7,011 bases of DNA from Planctomycetota bacterium (lineage in GTDB: Bacteria > Planctomycetota > B143-G9), in contig QNBY01000055.1 of NCBI GenBank assembly GCA_003644275.1, forward strand, positions 1-7,011, written 5' to 3'. The notes beneath the pieces were generated by a model. That model made no database searches. It worked only from the letters and a program-made list of their open reading frames with translations, and was not told where the DNA came from. Numbering within the stretch: the stretch's first letter is position 1; the number at the start of each line of letters is the position of its first letter. The position numbers and the translations under genes are program-made. Positions 1-7,011 of this stretch are shown piece by piece.

Positions 1-692
1 CGCTTCTCCAGCGCGCGCTCTATCACGGTGCGGCTCGCGCTCACCTGGACGTTTCCGCTGCGCGTCCTCACCACGCGCTCCACCATGCGCCCCTCGGGGC
101 CTTCCGGCAGCATTATGAAGCCGTGCTCGGCGTTGGGAAGGGTCTTGAAGATGAGCGAGAGTATCTCGTCCAGAAGCGTGTCTATGTCATGGATGGTGTT
201 CAGCTTCTTGGACACCTCGAACAGGTTCGCGAGGATGGATATCACCCTGTCGGACTGCGGGTCGCGGGCGAACTCGGCGAGGTTCTCTATATCGCTCTCC
301 CTGAGGGCGCGGGCCTCCTCGAAGGTGGTGCGCTCGAAGTCCCGCTGGACCATGAACACCTGCGACTCGCTCAGGCTCGGGGCCGGCAGTTCCTCCGCCT
401 CTTCCCTCTCGCGGAAGATGAAGAGAAGGCCGGCGATGCGGACCATGTCGCCCGCCTCCAGCTTCTTCTCCTGGATTGGGATGCCGTTCACGAACGTCTT
501 GTTGGAGCTCTTGAGGTCCACCAGCCAGAAGTCGCCGTCCCGCTTGTCCACCCGCGCGTGCCGGCGCGAGGCCCGCTTGTCGGAGACGACGAGATCGCAC
601 TCGAGCGCCCTTCCAATCATGAAGCCGTCCCACAAGGGATACTTGCGGCCGACGCTCGAGCCTTCCTTCACTTCCAGCCAGGCTTTCTTCAT
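1..692 (-). CDS. FHA-GAF signalling protein (3' partial)
   Basis: The first 230 residues are visible; the gene continues past base 1. An FHA domain spans about 4-93: IGR (26-28), SDKRASRRH (37-45) and KSSNKTFVNG (61-70), giving the expected phosphothreonine-contact positions R28, S42, and S63/N64 (H45 being the conserved structural His). Lysine stands where glycine is usual in 'SNGT'. A charged helical linker (about 95-148) leads to the start of a GAF domain (about 150 onward: LFEVSKKLNTIHDIDTLLDEIL, split at 157-178, then HGFIMLPE at 190-197). Proteins with this front end carry varied outputs: sigma-54 activator AAA plus HTH, adenylate cyclase, GGDEF, histidine kinase or PP2C phosphatase. 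The output here is cut off, so the enzyme class cannot be told. No signal peptide is seen, so it is cytoplasmic. The ATG at 692 is the first possible start because an in-frame TAA lies two codons upstream (696-698). The Shine-Dalgarno match is weak, suggesting coupling to the gene ending 10 bases earlier. Confidence 0.93.
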   Translation of the reverse strand, partial: MKKAWLEVKEGSSVGRKYPLWDGFMIGRALECDLVVSDKRASRRHARVDKRDGDFWLVDLKSSNKTFVNGIPIQEKKLEAGDMVRIAGLLFIFREREEAEELPAPSLSESQVFMVQRDFERTTFEEARALRESDIENLAEFARDPQSDRVISILANLFEVSKKLNTIHDIDTLLDEILSLIFKTLPNAEHGFIMLPEGPEGRMVERVVRTRSGNVQVSASRTVIERALEK

Positions 693-702
693 GGATTACC
701 CG

Positions 703-1662
703 TCATTCCGGCGTGTCCGCCACGAAAAACACCAGGGACGAAGCGTCCTTTGCGGGGAGCGGCCGTATTCCCTCCCGCGCGAGACGATCCGCCGGAAGGG
801 CACGCTCCGCGCTCTCCCCCGCCGGGAAGCGCAACACCACTTCTGCGCCTCCTTCCCTGTAATAGTACTCGGCGAGGGCGAGTTTACACCTTCTTCCATC
901 CTCGGCAAGGGAATCCGGCCCCACTATGAAATAGTCGAGCGGCGGCGCGTCCCCGAACCCCAGCGCCGACAGCACCTTGCGGCGCAGCGCGGCGGAGACG
1001 AACCTGGAAGGCGCGCCGCGGGGGAGCGCTTCCGCCACCCTGGGGAGCAGCTCCCCCAGCCAGGCGTTCCCCGCCGGCCGGAAATCGCCGGGAGCGAGCC
1101 TCTCGTCTCCGAGGAAGTCCGCCGCTTCGGCCAGCACGGCCACCTGCCGGCACAGCATGTCCAGCGTGGGGAAGGAAGCGGGGCTGCCTGCCGGGAACAG
1201 GCGGTCGAAGTCCAGGTAGAGCAGCACGAAAGCGGCCTCCGCAGCCTTCCGGGATCGCTCGAAGACGAACGCGCGCCGCAGCGAAGGGGAGTACAGCGCC
1301 GGGATGCCGCATCCCCTCAGGTCGAAGGGCTCCCAGCGCGGGGCGTCCTCCCGTCCGAAAAGACGGTCGAGCGGCGTGAACGTCCCGCCCTCCATGGAAC
1401 GGAACGACCCGGCGGGAAGATATACCAGCGGAGGGAGGAAGGGCAGCGATAGCCCGTAGCGCGAGCGGAGCCTCTCGTGGAGCGCTCCGAGGCCCGGCGG
1501 CGCGTAGAAGGCGGGAAGGCCGGGCTCGAACTGCGCCGCGAGGGGAAAGAGGCGCGAGAGCGGCGAACGGGGAGCCTCCGCCCGCTCCGCCCGGAGGTCG
1601 AGCAGCCCCCACGCCAGCAGGACGACGGCCCCGGCCGTCAGCAACGCCCGCGCCGCCCTCAC
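703..1662 (-). CDS. Membrane-anchored protein of unknown function, possible non-catalytic relative of the neighbouring protease
   Basis: 319 aa. The start is GTG at 1662: it sits in a GTGA overlap with the stop of the protease gene and has a strong GGAGG 7 bases upstream. The frame stays open far upstream, but that part is antisense-like filler within the protease gene. A hydrophobic helix at about 6-23 follows basic residues (RAAR), suggesting a signal anchor or uncleaved signal peptide, with the rest outside. I do not recognise a family. The layout 'RYGLSLPFLPPLVYLP' (68-82) then 'CGIPALYSPSLRRAFVF' (118-134) then 'VLLYLDFDRLF' (146-156) resembles the region before and at the HExxH site in peptidases of the MA/DUF1570 kind, but no HExxH is present. 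The C-terminal segment (about 265-315: YYYREGGAEVVLRFP, then a hydrophobic strand near 309-314) looks like an alpha/beta unit. Its role is unknown; the coupling suggests it works with the protease. Confidence 0.85.
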   Translation of the reverse strand: MRAARALLTAGAVVLLAWGLLDLRAERAEAPRSPLSRLFPLAAQFEPGLPAFYAPPGLGALHERLRSRYGLSLPFLPPLVYLPAGSFRSMEGGTFTPLDRLFGREDAPRWEPFDLRGCGIPALYSPSLRRAFVFERSRKAAEAAFVLLYLDFDRLFPAGSPASFPTLDMLCRQVAVLAEAADFLGDERLAPGDFRPAGNAWLGELLPRVAEALPRGAPSRFVSAALRRKVLSALGFGDAPPLDYFIVGPDSLAEDGRRCKLALAEYYYREGGAEVVLRFPAGESAERALPADRLAREGIRPLPAKDASSLVFFVADTPE

Positions 1663-2909
1663 CGTTCTTCCTCCATGGCGCGCATGGTTTCCCCCCGCGC
1701 TTCCGGGCAATCGCACCTTCCGGTCAGAAGCAGGACGTTTCCCCTCCAGGAGACGAGCCTCCAGCCGTCCTTCCCGGCGAAGGGGCCGCCGTCGAAGTCC
1801 CCGCCCGCCCCCAGCGCGGCTGCGATGGAGCGCCCCAGCCGTTCGGCGGAGGCGGCGTCCTTCATCTCCATACGCCACCAGCCGCCGCGCGACGAGAGAG
1901 TGAGCCAGTCGTCGAGCAGCAGGGCCGCGGCCTCCCGCACCCCGACGCCCCGGACGCCCGCGCCCTCGAGGAAGAGGGCAAGCAGAACGGGGCCGCACCG
2001 GGCGCGGACCTTCTCCGGAGGCGGCTCGAAGGTGAACGGGCGGCGCAAGCCGCGCGGCGGGGGGAGCCTGCAGGCGAGCAGGTCGGCCGTCCTCAGCTCC
2101 CTGCAACGGCGGAACCACTCTCCCTTGTCGTGTACTTTCCGGGCCCATTCCGCCCCGGCCTCGTAGGGCCAGCTCTCCAGCTTCGCGAGCAACGGAGGGC
2201 CGAAGTCCCCTCCCTCGCCCCCCGCGCGGCGTTCCGCCCGCCTGCGCCGGGAGAGAAAGGGCGGGGCGAGCAGCGAGAGGGCCGCCCTCTCGGCTTCCTC
2301 GGCGTCCCCTTCCTCCAGCGCTCGAAGGGCCGTGTAGCGGTCGAAGTCGAGCGCCAGGAAGGCGTCGAACCTCGCCGTCTCGATGGGGCTGTTGCGGTAT
2401 TGCAGGAAGTGCTCGAACTCGTGGGCGAGCACGCGCTCGGGAAAGGGGGAGCCCGAAGCCAGCACTATCTCGCCGGTGTGCGGGTAGAAGAAGCCGGAAA
2501 CTCCCCTCGCGTACAGCCTGGAGAGCCTGGCCGGGTAGTCGAAGCCGGGCGGGACTATCCCCAAAAACTCCAGCACCCTGCCGTGGCGTTCGAGTACGCC
2601 GAAGGGGTTCCACTCGCGGCGCGCCGCGCGCGAGGCGAATTCGGCCAGCTTCCGGCCGTCCACCGCCCGGCAGACGGCCCCCCGCGCCGTCCCCTCCCAG
2701 CGGCGGGCGCAACTCTCCAGCATGGGCAGCACGACGTCCCCCTTCATGCCCGCCGCGGCCAGGTCGAAGGGACGAAGCGCCGCCGGATCCGATCCGCCGG
2801 ACCCGCGCAGGAAGTGCGCCCAAGAGAAGAAGACCGCCGAAAGGAAGAAGAGAACGATGCTCGGAAGGGCGGACGCCGCGCGGCGCTCCCCGCCTCCCTC
2901 ATTCCCCAT
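1659..2909 (-). CDS. Membrane-anchored gluzincin-like zinc metalloprotease, HExxH
   Basis: 416 aa. One N-terminal hydrophobic helix (about 15-34) follows a basic segment, so this looks like a signal anchor with the catalytic part outside the cytoplasm. The zinc motif is HEFEH at 163-167 within LAHEFEHFLQ. The likely third ligand is E200 in ALEEGDAE (197-204). The lead-in LGIVPPGFDY (116-125) and RLYARGVSGFFYP (131-143), and the later PYEAGAEWARKVHDKGEW (248-265), match the layout of an uncharacterised bacterial HExxH family whose usual forms are 'GFYDP', 'HELTHALQDQ', 'ALvEGdA' and 'Y..G..F...L...GGW'. The core is therefore convincing although diverged. A C-terminal part (about 295-405) is not recognised. 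Seven cysteines (67, 80, 269, 280, 305, 399, 401) could form disulfides if exported. The ATG at 2909 is preceded by GAGAGGA and lies 11 bases inside the upstream gene. Its substrate is unknown; co-encoded membrane proteins are candidates. Confidence 0.9.
   Translation of the reverse strand: MGNEGGGERRAASALPSIVLFFLSAVFFSWAHFLRGSGGSDPAALRPFDLAAAGMKGDVVLPMLESCARRWEGTARGAVCRAVDGRKLAEFASRAARREWNPFGVLERHGRVLEFLGIVPPGFDYPARLSRLYARGVSGFFYPHTGEIVLASGSPFPERVLAHEFEHFLQYRNSPIETARFDAFLALDFDRYTALRALEEGDAEEAERAALSLLAPPFLSRRRRAERRAGGEGGDFGPPLLAKLESWPYEAGAEWARKVHDKGEWFRRCRELRTADLLACRLPPPRGLRRPFTFEPPPEKVRARCGPVLLALFLEGAGVRGVGVREAAALLLDDWLTLSSRGGWWRMEMKDAASAERLGRSIAAALGAGGDFDGGPFAGKDGWRLVSWRGNVLLLTGRCDCPEARGETMRAMEEER
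1667..1674 (-). promoter_or_regulatory. Ribosome binding site fixing the GTG start at 1662
   Basis: The minus strand reads GGAGGAAG, and the GGAGG core ends 7 bases before the GTG. The site lies inside the last codons of the protease gene. It supports GTG at 1662 over any upstream start in the long open frame. Confidence 0.8.
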
Positions 2910-5900
2910 TCAGTATCCTCTCGAAGTAGTAAACCGCCCGCTCGGAGACCACCACCAGGTCGTCGGCCAGCGGGATGAGGTCCACTATGCGCTCGCCGCG
3001 TATGTCGGAATTGGTCCACACGAGGCGGTTGGCGAGGGGCTCTATGACCGTGACGGTGCCGTCCACGTCGTATAGGTAGAGGCGTTCGCCGACGACCGTT
3101 ATCTTGCCCATCCACTGGTGCTTGTAGCGGTTTTCCTTCAGCGTGCGGCCCGAGGCGGCGTCGAGCAGCAACACCCGCCCGTCGGTCAGCGCGACGACGA
3201 CGCGCTTCCCCATCCTGTTCGGCACCGTGTCTATGGAGGCTCCGAACGCCGCCCGCCAGAGGAACTTCCCGTTCGAGAAGGCGGCCAGCGTCCCCACGCG
3301 GGGCTCGCAGGCGAGCACCAGGTCGCCGAGAAGGTACAGCCTCGCGTCTATGCTGAACTTGCCCGCGTACCGCTCGATGGGGGCCGCCGCGGGCGTGGAG
3401 GCGGAGCGCACCTCGACGTTGCCTCCCGCCAGGGAATACAGGTAACCGCCGTGGAGGAGCAACGAGTCGGAGAAGAACTCGCCCAGCACCTTCCCGCCGC
3501 CGGCCGCCTCGCCCGCGTAGTCGAGCACGAGCGTGCGGCCGTTGCTGAGGCGCGCGAGGAGATACCGCTCGCCGCCGTACAGGGTTATCTTCCCCTTGGA
3601 CTTGGTGGAGAGGGTCCATCTTATCGCGTCGGTCTGGGGATCGCAGCAGTATATCCGCCCGTCTATGGCCGAGAAGTAGGCGAAGGTGCGGTTCAGAAGC
3701 AGGGGTATCCGGTGGAACACGACGGAGGGATGCAGGTTGTAGGCGTACTTCAGGCCGAAGGAACCGGCCACCCTCTCCCTCGCCGGGTCCACCAGGTACA
3801 CCCGGCCGTCGGAGGCGGGCAGCGCGAGGAAGGACCCGTCGAAGCGATCGCCCTTCAATCTCACCGGCGTCAACGGGTTGCGCAGCTTCCAGTAACCCGC
3901 CGCGGCGAGCGTCTTCCGCGTGGGATCGTCCTCGATAGGCCGTTCCTTGCGCGGCGTTACGATGGTGAGTTCCTTGGTACCGCCGTTCGCCAGGTCGAGG
4001 AACACGAGCCCGAAGCCGTGCGGGAAGAGCAGCTTACCCTTCCGTCCGGATTCCAGGCGGACGGGAGCGGCCGAGATGCCTCCCTCCACCTCCCAGCGGA
4101 AGGAATAGGTGCTCACGAGCCTGATGAGCGGGTAGTTGAAGTAGTCGTTGCCCAGCACCTCCGAGCTCTCGATTATCACCTTTCCGTCCACGAAGCCGCG
4201 CTTGCGCAGGATATAGACGGACTTCCCCTTGCCGTTCAGGTAGGGCACGGTTACGATGCAGGGCGTGGTTCCCACCTTTTTCATCTCGCCGCCCTGCGGG
4301 GTGAACACGTCCGCCCCGGCGGGCTCGCTCTTGAGCCAGATGTGGATGATGATGTCGCCGAGATCCATCGCCCGGCGGTAGTTCTCGATGAGCCTCTTGT
4401 GGAACAGGAACGCCTGCTGGTAATCTCCCTTGGCGAGCGCCATGGCCGCCCTTTCCTTGAGCAGGCGGGCTTCCTTCACGAAGTTCTCCAGTTCGATGCG
4501 CATCTCCCGTATCCGCTCCTCCCAGCCGGAGCCGGAGTACTTCTCGAACAGCCGGTCGAGCGCACCGCGGTACTCGTCGGGCGCCATTTTCCCCTTCTCC
4601 CAGCGGGAGGCGAGGGAGTTCACCTCGCGCTCGAAGGTCTTGCGGGCGGTCTTTATGCGTTCCTCGAGCGTCCGTATCTCCTTCATGTGCGGGGCGGAGG
4701 GATAGTCCACCGGCAGGGACTTCAGCACGTCGAGGGCGTCGCTGTACCTTCCTTCCTTCAGCAAGGCCCGCGCGCGGGATAGGGTGTCGTCCAGCCTGGC
4801 GAGGAAGGCGTCGTATTTCTTCAACTCCTGCTCGGCCCTGGCGGCGGCGAAGGTGCCCTTGAACTCGCGCGCCACGCGCTCGAAATCGGGACGCGCCGCG
4901 GCGAAACCCTCGCGCTCCGCCTTCGCCTTGGCCTTTTCGAGGGCGTCGGCGGCGTTCCTCTCCGCCAGGTCGGTCCCACCCGCCGCGGCCGCCGCGGAGA
5001 GCACCTTCGAAAGCACCTTCTTGCACTGCGCCGCCTTGGGGGCGTTGGCGCTTTCGGGGAATGTGTCCAGAAACTCGGAGAGGAACTTCCTGTACGAGCG
5101 TATCTGCTCCAGCTCGCCCTTCTTGATGGACTTCAAGATCGCCTTGGCCGTCTTGCCCGCGTAACGCCTGACGGCGGGCTCCACCTTCTTCCAGAGGGGG
5201 GCCGCCGCCGCCTCGTAGCGCCTCCTGAGCGACTTGAGCCTCGAATTCACCTGCGGCGCGAGGTCGCTTTCGGGAAATTCCTTCAGGAAGGCCCGGTATT
5301 CCTTCATGGCGTGGGCGATGTCGGCGGGGTCGGTGCTCTTCTCGAACTTCACCATGCGGGCGGAGAGGCTCTCGAACGCCTTCTCGTCCTCGCCCGCCTT
5401 CAGGAAGAAGAACAACCCGGCCGCGGCCGCTCCCATCACGACCAGCGTCACCGCGAGAAGCACCAGGAAGCGCTTCACCATCCGCTTCGGGGAGACCTGG
5501 AAGTCTATCTCCTCCTCTATCTCCTGCTTGTGCCGCTCGTGTTCCTCGGCGAGCTTCTTTATCTCCTCGAGTTCGGTCTTCAACACCTCGTTGTAGGGCT
5601 GAAGCGCCTGGGCTTCCTGTATGCTCTCGATGGCCTTGGTGAACTGTTTCTCGGCGACCGCCTTGCGGGCCTTCGCCAGCGAGTCGAACAGCTTGAAGCG
5701 CACGAACCCGCTCTTTTCCTCTATCCGCTTCATGCGGACGGTGTAGCCCTTCTGGCCCTTGCGGGGCAGGGCGTAGGGATCCTTGCCGCATTTCGGGCAG
5801 ATGAATGTGCCTATCTTGAGTTCCTCGCCGCAGGTCATGCACTGGTGGAAGAGGGGCGCTCCGCACTCCGGGCATTCCCTCGCGTCGTCCGGCACGGTGG

Positions 5901-7011
5901 CCTTGCATTGGGGGCACACGCCTTCCGGGGGCTTGCCGGAGGACTCTATCTTCGTGATGAGGTCAACGAGCTGGGCCTTTATCTCCTCGTGGTCGGGGAT
6001 GAGCTGCAAGAGCTCGTCGGCCACCTCCCGCGCCCTCTCGTAGAGGCCGCAGATGGCGAGCTTGGCGAGGGCCTGGCCGAACTCCGCCAGCGCCTGTTCG
6101 CGGTATTCCTCCCCCTTCTGCAGGTACACGCCCGCGAGCTCCTTGTTCACCTCGAAGCTCTCGGGCGCCAGCTCGGCCACCCGGCTCAGGGCTATTACGG
6201 CCTGGTCGAAATCGCCCTCCCGGCGGGCCGTCTCGGCGAGCTCGCGGTAGTACGCCGCGGCGAGCCTCCTGTTGCCCTTGGCCGCCGCGACGATGGCGAT
6301 CTCCTGCTTGAGCGAGGGGTCGTCCTCCGCCAGGCGGTTGGCCCATTTCAACAGCTCCTCGGCGCGGTCCAGATCGCCCTGTATCTGGAGCTCGGTGGCC
6401 TTCTCCCTGAGCTCGCTGGGGGTCGCGGGGCGGACGAATCCGTTGCGGAGAAGCCGCCCTATGACGCCGCAGACCTCCACATCGGTCTTCTTCGTTCGGG
6501 CCACCACCTCCCGGACGGTGTTGGTCCCGTCGAGCAGGTGGGTTATGACGCCGCCGGGGTCTTCCTGTTCGAGCTGGAGGCGCTTCTCGTCGTCCAGTTC
6601 CTCCATCACGAAGACGTTGTGCAGGCTGCGGACGGTGTTGGAGATTATCTCGCGGTGCTCCACGGCGTCCGCGCATTCCTCCAGGTTCCATTCGGTGAGG
6701 GCGGGATGCTCCGGCGGCAGGGAGTCCACCAGCGCCCTTATCTCCTCCGAGGAGAGGAAGCGCAGCTTCCCTTTCTTGATGAGCTTGTCTATGCTCAGGT
6801 AGGCGCGGAAGAGGGACATGCCCGAGCGCGCGGCGAGGGGGCCTATCGGCGTCCGGCCGTCGGCGGCGAGGAGCACCCGCTTGCAGAACTCGTCCACGTC
6901 CTCCATATCCTCCGGGGCCTCGTCGCCGGTGAGGGCGGGCACTTCCATCTCGCTGGGGAGCTCGTCCTTTATCATCTCCCAGTGTTCGATGTGCTTGCCC
7001 ACCTCCACCGC
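2899..7011 (-). CDS. Large single-pass membrane protein: DUF4388-like tail, winged-helix-like repeats, TPRs, double zinc ribbon, TM helix, PEGA and PQQ-like propeller (5' partial)
   Basis: The frame is open to the window edge, so the true start lies upstream; the GTG at 7008 is internal. Residues below are numbered from that GTG. Residues 1-25 resemble the end of DUF4388/PATAN domains (IEHW..I...LPSE). Two winged-helix-like units follow at about 40-90 and 152-197, each with a 'DG.....' turn. TPR-like helices span about 198-355. A double zinc ribbon has C365/C368/C379/C382 and C390/C393/C404/C407. More TPR-like and charged coiled helices reach 505. A TM helix lies at 514-536, with basic KRMVKR before it and KAGEDE after, implying N-in/C-out. 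Outside come helical repeats with 'FPES' turns (about 540-880), a PEGA-like domain (894-940, SEPAGADV, VGTTP) and an eight- or nine-bladed PQQ-like propeller (about 985-1365, repeated DGR(V/I)Y..D). No enzyme motif is seen. A sensing or scaffolding role is inferred. Its last residues overlap the protease gene. The domain calls are by eye; that it is a real gene is near certain. Confidence 0.93.
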   Translation of the reverse strand, partial: AVEVGKHIEHWEMIKDELPSEMEVPALTGDEAPEDMEDVDEFCKRVLLAADGRTPIGPLAARSGMSLFRAYLSIDKLIKKGKLRFLSSEEIRALVDSLPPEHPALTEWNLEECADAVEHREIISNTVRSLHNVFVMEELDDEKRLQLEQEDPGGVITHLLDGTNTVREVVARTKKTDVEVCGVIGRLLRNGFVRPATPSELREKATELQIQGDLDRAEELLKWANRLAEDDPSLKQEIAIVAAAKGNRRLAAAYYRELAETARREGDFDQAVIALSRVAELAPESFEVNKELAGVYLQKGEEYREQALAEFGQALAKLAICGLYERAREVADELLQLIPDHEEIKAQLVDLITKIESSGKPPEGVCPQCKATVPDDARECPECGAPLFHQCMTCGEELKIGTFICPKCGKDPYALPRKGQKGYTVRMKRIEEKSGFVRFKLFDSLAKARKAVAEKQFTKAIESIQEAQALQPYNEVLKTELEEIKKLAEEHERHKQEIEEEIDFQVSPKRMVKRFLVLLAVTLVVMGAAAAGLFFFLKAGEDEKAFESLSARMVKFEKSTDPADIAHAMKEYRAFLKEFPESDLAPQVNSRLKSLRRRYEAAAAPLWKKVEPAVRRYAGKTAKAILKSIKKGELEQIRSYRKFLSEFLDTFPESANAPKAAQCKKVLSKVLSAAAAAGGTDLAERNAADALEKAKAKAEREGFAAARPDFERVAREFKGTFAAARAEQELKKYDAFLARLDDTLSRARALLKEGRYSDALDVLKSLPVDYPSAPHMKEIRTLEERIKTARKTFEREVNSLASRWEKGKMAPDEYRGALDRLFEKYSGSGWEERIREMRIELENFVKEARLLKERAAMALAKGDYQQAFLFHKRLIENYRRAMDLGDIIIHIWLKSEPAGADVFTPQGGEMKKVGTTPCIVTVPYLNGKGKSVYILRKRGFVDGKVIIESSEVLGNDYFNYPLIRLVSTYSFRWEVEGGISAAPVRLESGRKGKLLFPHGFGLVFLDLANGGTKELTIVTPRKERPIEDDPTRKTLAAAGYWKLRNPLTPVRLKGDRFDGSFLALPASDGRVYLVDPARERVAGSFGLKYAYNLHPSVVFHRIPLLLNRTFAYFSAIDGRIYCCDPQTDAIRWTLSTKSKGKITLYGGERYLLARLSNGRTLVLDYAGEAAGGGKVLGEFFSDSLLLHGGYLYSLAGGNVEVRSASTPAAAPIERYAGKFSIDARLYLLGDLVLACEPRVGTLAAFSNGKFLWRAAFGASIDTVPNRMGKRVVVALTDGRVLLLDAASGRTLKENRYKHQWMGKITVVGERLYLYDVDGTVTVIEPLANRLVWTNSDIRGERIVDLIPLADDLVVVSERAVYYFERILNGE
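2916..2922 (-). promoter_or_regulatory. Ribosome binding site for the protease gene
   Basis: The minus strand reads GAGAGGA, with the AGG core about 7 bases before the ATG at 2909. It lies within the last codons of the large propeller gene. The match is moderate, consistent with translational coupling across the 11-base overlap. Confidence 0.6.

Noticed and set aside
693..702. Possible promoter or terminator between the third gene and the FHA gene
   Set aside because: Only 10 bases are available, with no hairpin plus T-run and no room for a promoter.
28..1452. Plus-strand open frame (474 codons)
   Set aside because: It lies across two minus-strand genes with recognisable FHA or membrane-anchor features and coupled starts. 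Its translation is low-complexity Arg/Ser-rich.
1663..2823. Upstream extension of the third gene's open frame to an ATG at 2823
   Set aside because: The extension translates to Arg/Gly/Pro-rich sequence overlapping the whole protease gene. The GTG at 1662 has a strong ribosome binding site and places a hydrophobic anchor at the N-terminus.
3118..4782. Long plus-strand open frame (554 codons) opposite the propeller gene
   Set aside because: It is antisense to a gene with clear domains, has no recognisable motif, is rich in Gly/Arg/Val/Glu as expected from the complement of GC-rich coding DNA, and would run against the operon.
4975..5005. GC-rich alanine-codon run as a possible DNA repeat
   Set aside because: It encodes a short poly-alanine stretch (residues 672-676 region) in a helical segment and is not a structured repeat.
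4034..5917. Second minus-strand open frame inside the large gene (627 codons)
   Set aside because: It is an out-of-frame reading of the zinc-ribbon to PEGA region with Arg/Gly-rich composition. The overlapping frame has coherent domains.
7006..7008. GTG at 7008 as the true start of the large gene
   Set aside because: The frame is open to the window edge and the first residues resemble the interior/end of a DUF4388-type domain, so the start should lie upstream.

Overview
The window is a dense, GC-rich stretch of bacterial DNA. It is read entirely from the minus strand and fully occupied by four genes that look like one operon. The reading order runs from high to low coordinates. First is the 3' part of a very large multidomain membrane protein (2899-7011). 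Second is a membrane-anchored zinc metalloprotease-like protein (1659-2909). Third is a membrane-anchored protein of unknown function (703-1662). Last is the 5' part of an FHA-GAF signalling protein (1-692). Both end genes run off the window. I see no RNA genes, mobile elements, CRISPR arrays, terminators or intergenic regions; the largest gap between genes is 10 bases.

The junctions are very tight: an 11-base overlap, then a 4-base GTGA stop/start overlap, then a 10-base gap. The four products are therefore probably made together and translationally coupled. The first three each have one predicted membrane helix near or within them. Their orientations would place the large propeller domain, the protease domain and the unknown domain outside the cytoplasmic membrane. 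The winged-helix-like, TPR and zinc-ribbon parts of the first protein and the FHA-GAF protein would lie in the cytoplasm. A reasonable but unproven reading is a cell-envelope sensing or proteolysis module tied to Ser/Thr-phosphorylation signalling, since FHA domains bind phosphothreonine.

The organism cannot be named from this window. High GC, long multidomain proteins (DUF4388-like, TPR, zinc ribbon, PEGA, PQQ-like propeller) and FHA-GAF signalling suit a signalling-rich Gram-negative lineage such as Planctomycetota, Myxococcota or a related uncultured phylum. Frequent use of the isoleucine codon ATA (6 of 14 Ile codons in the FHA gene) is unusual for such GC-rich DNA and may help place it.
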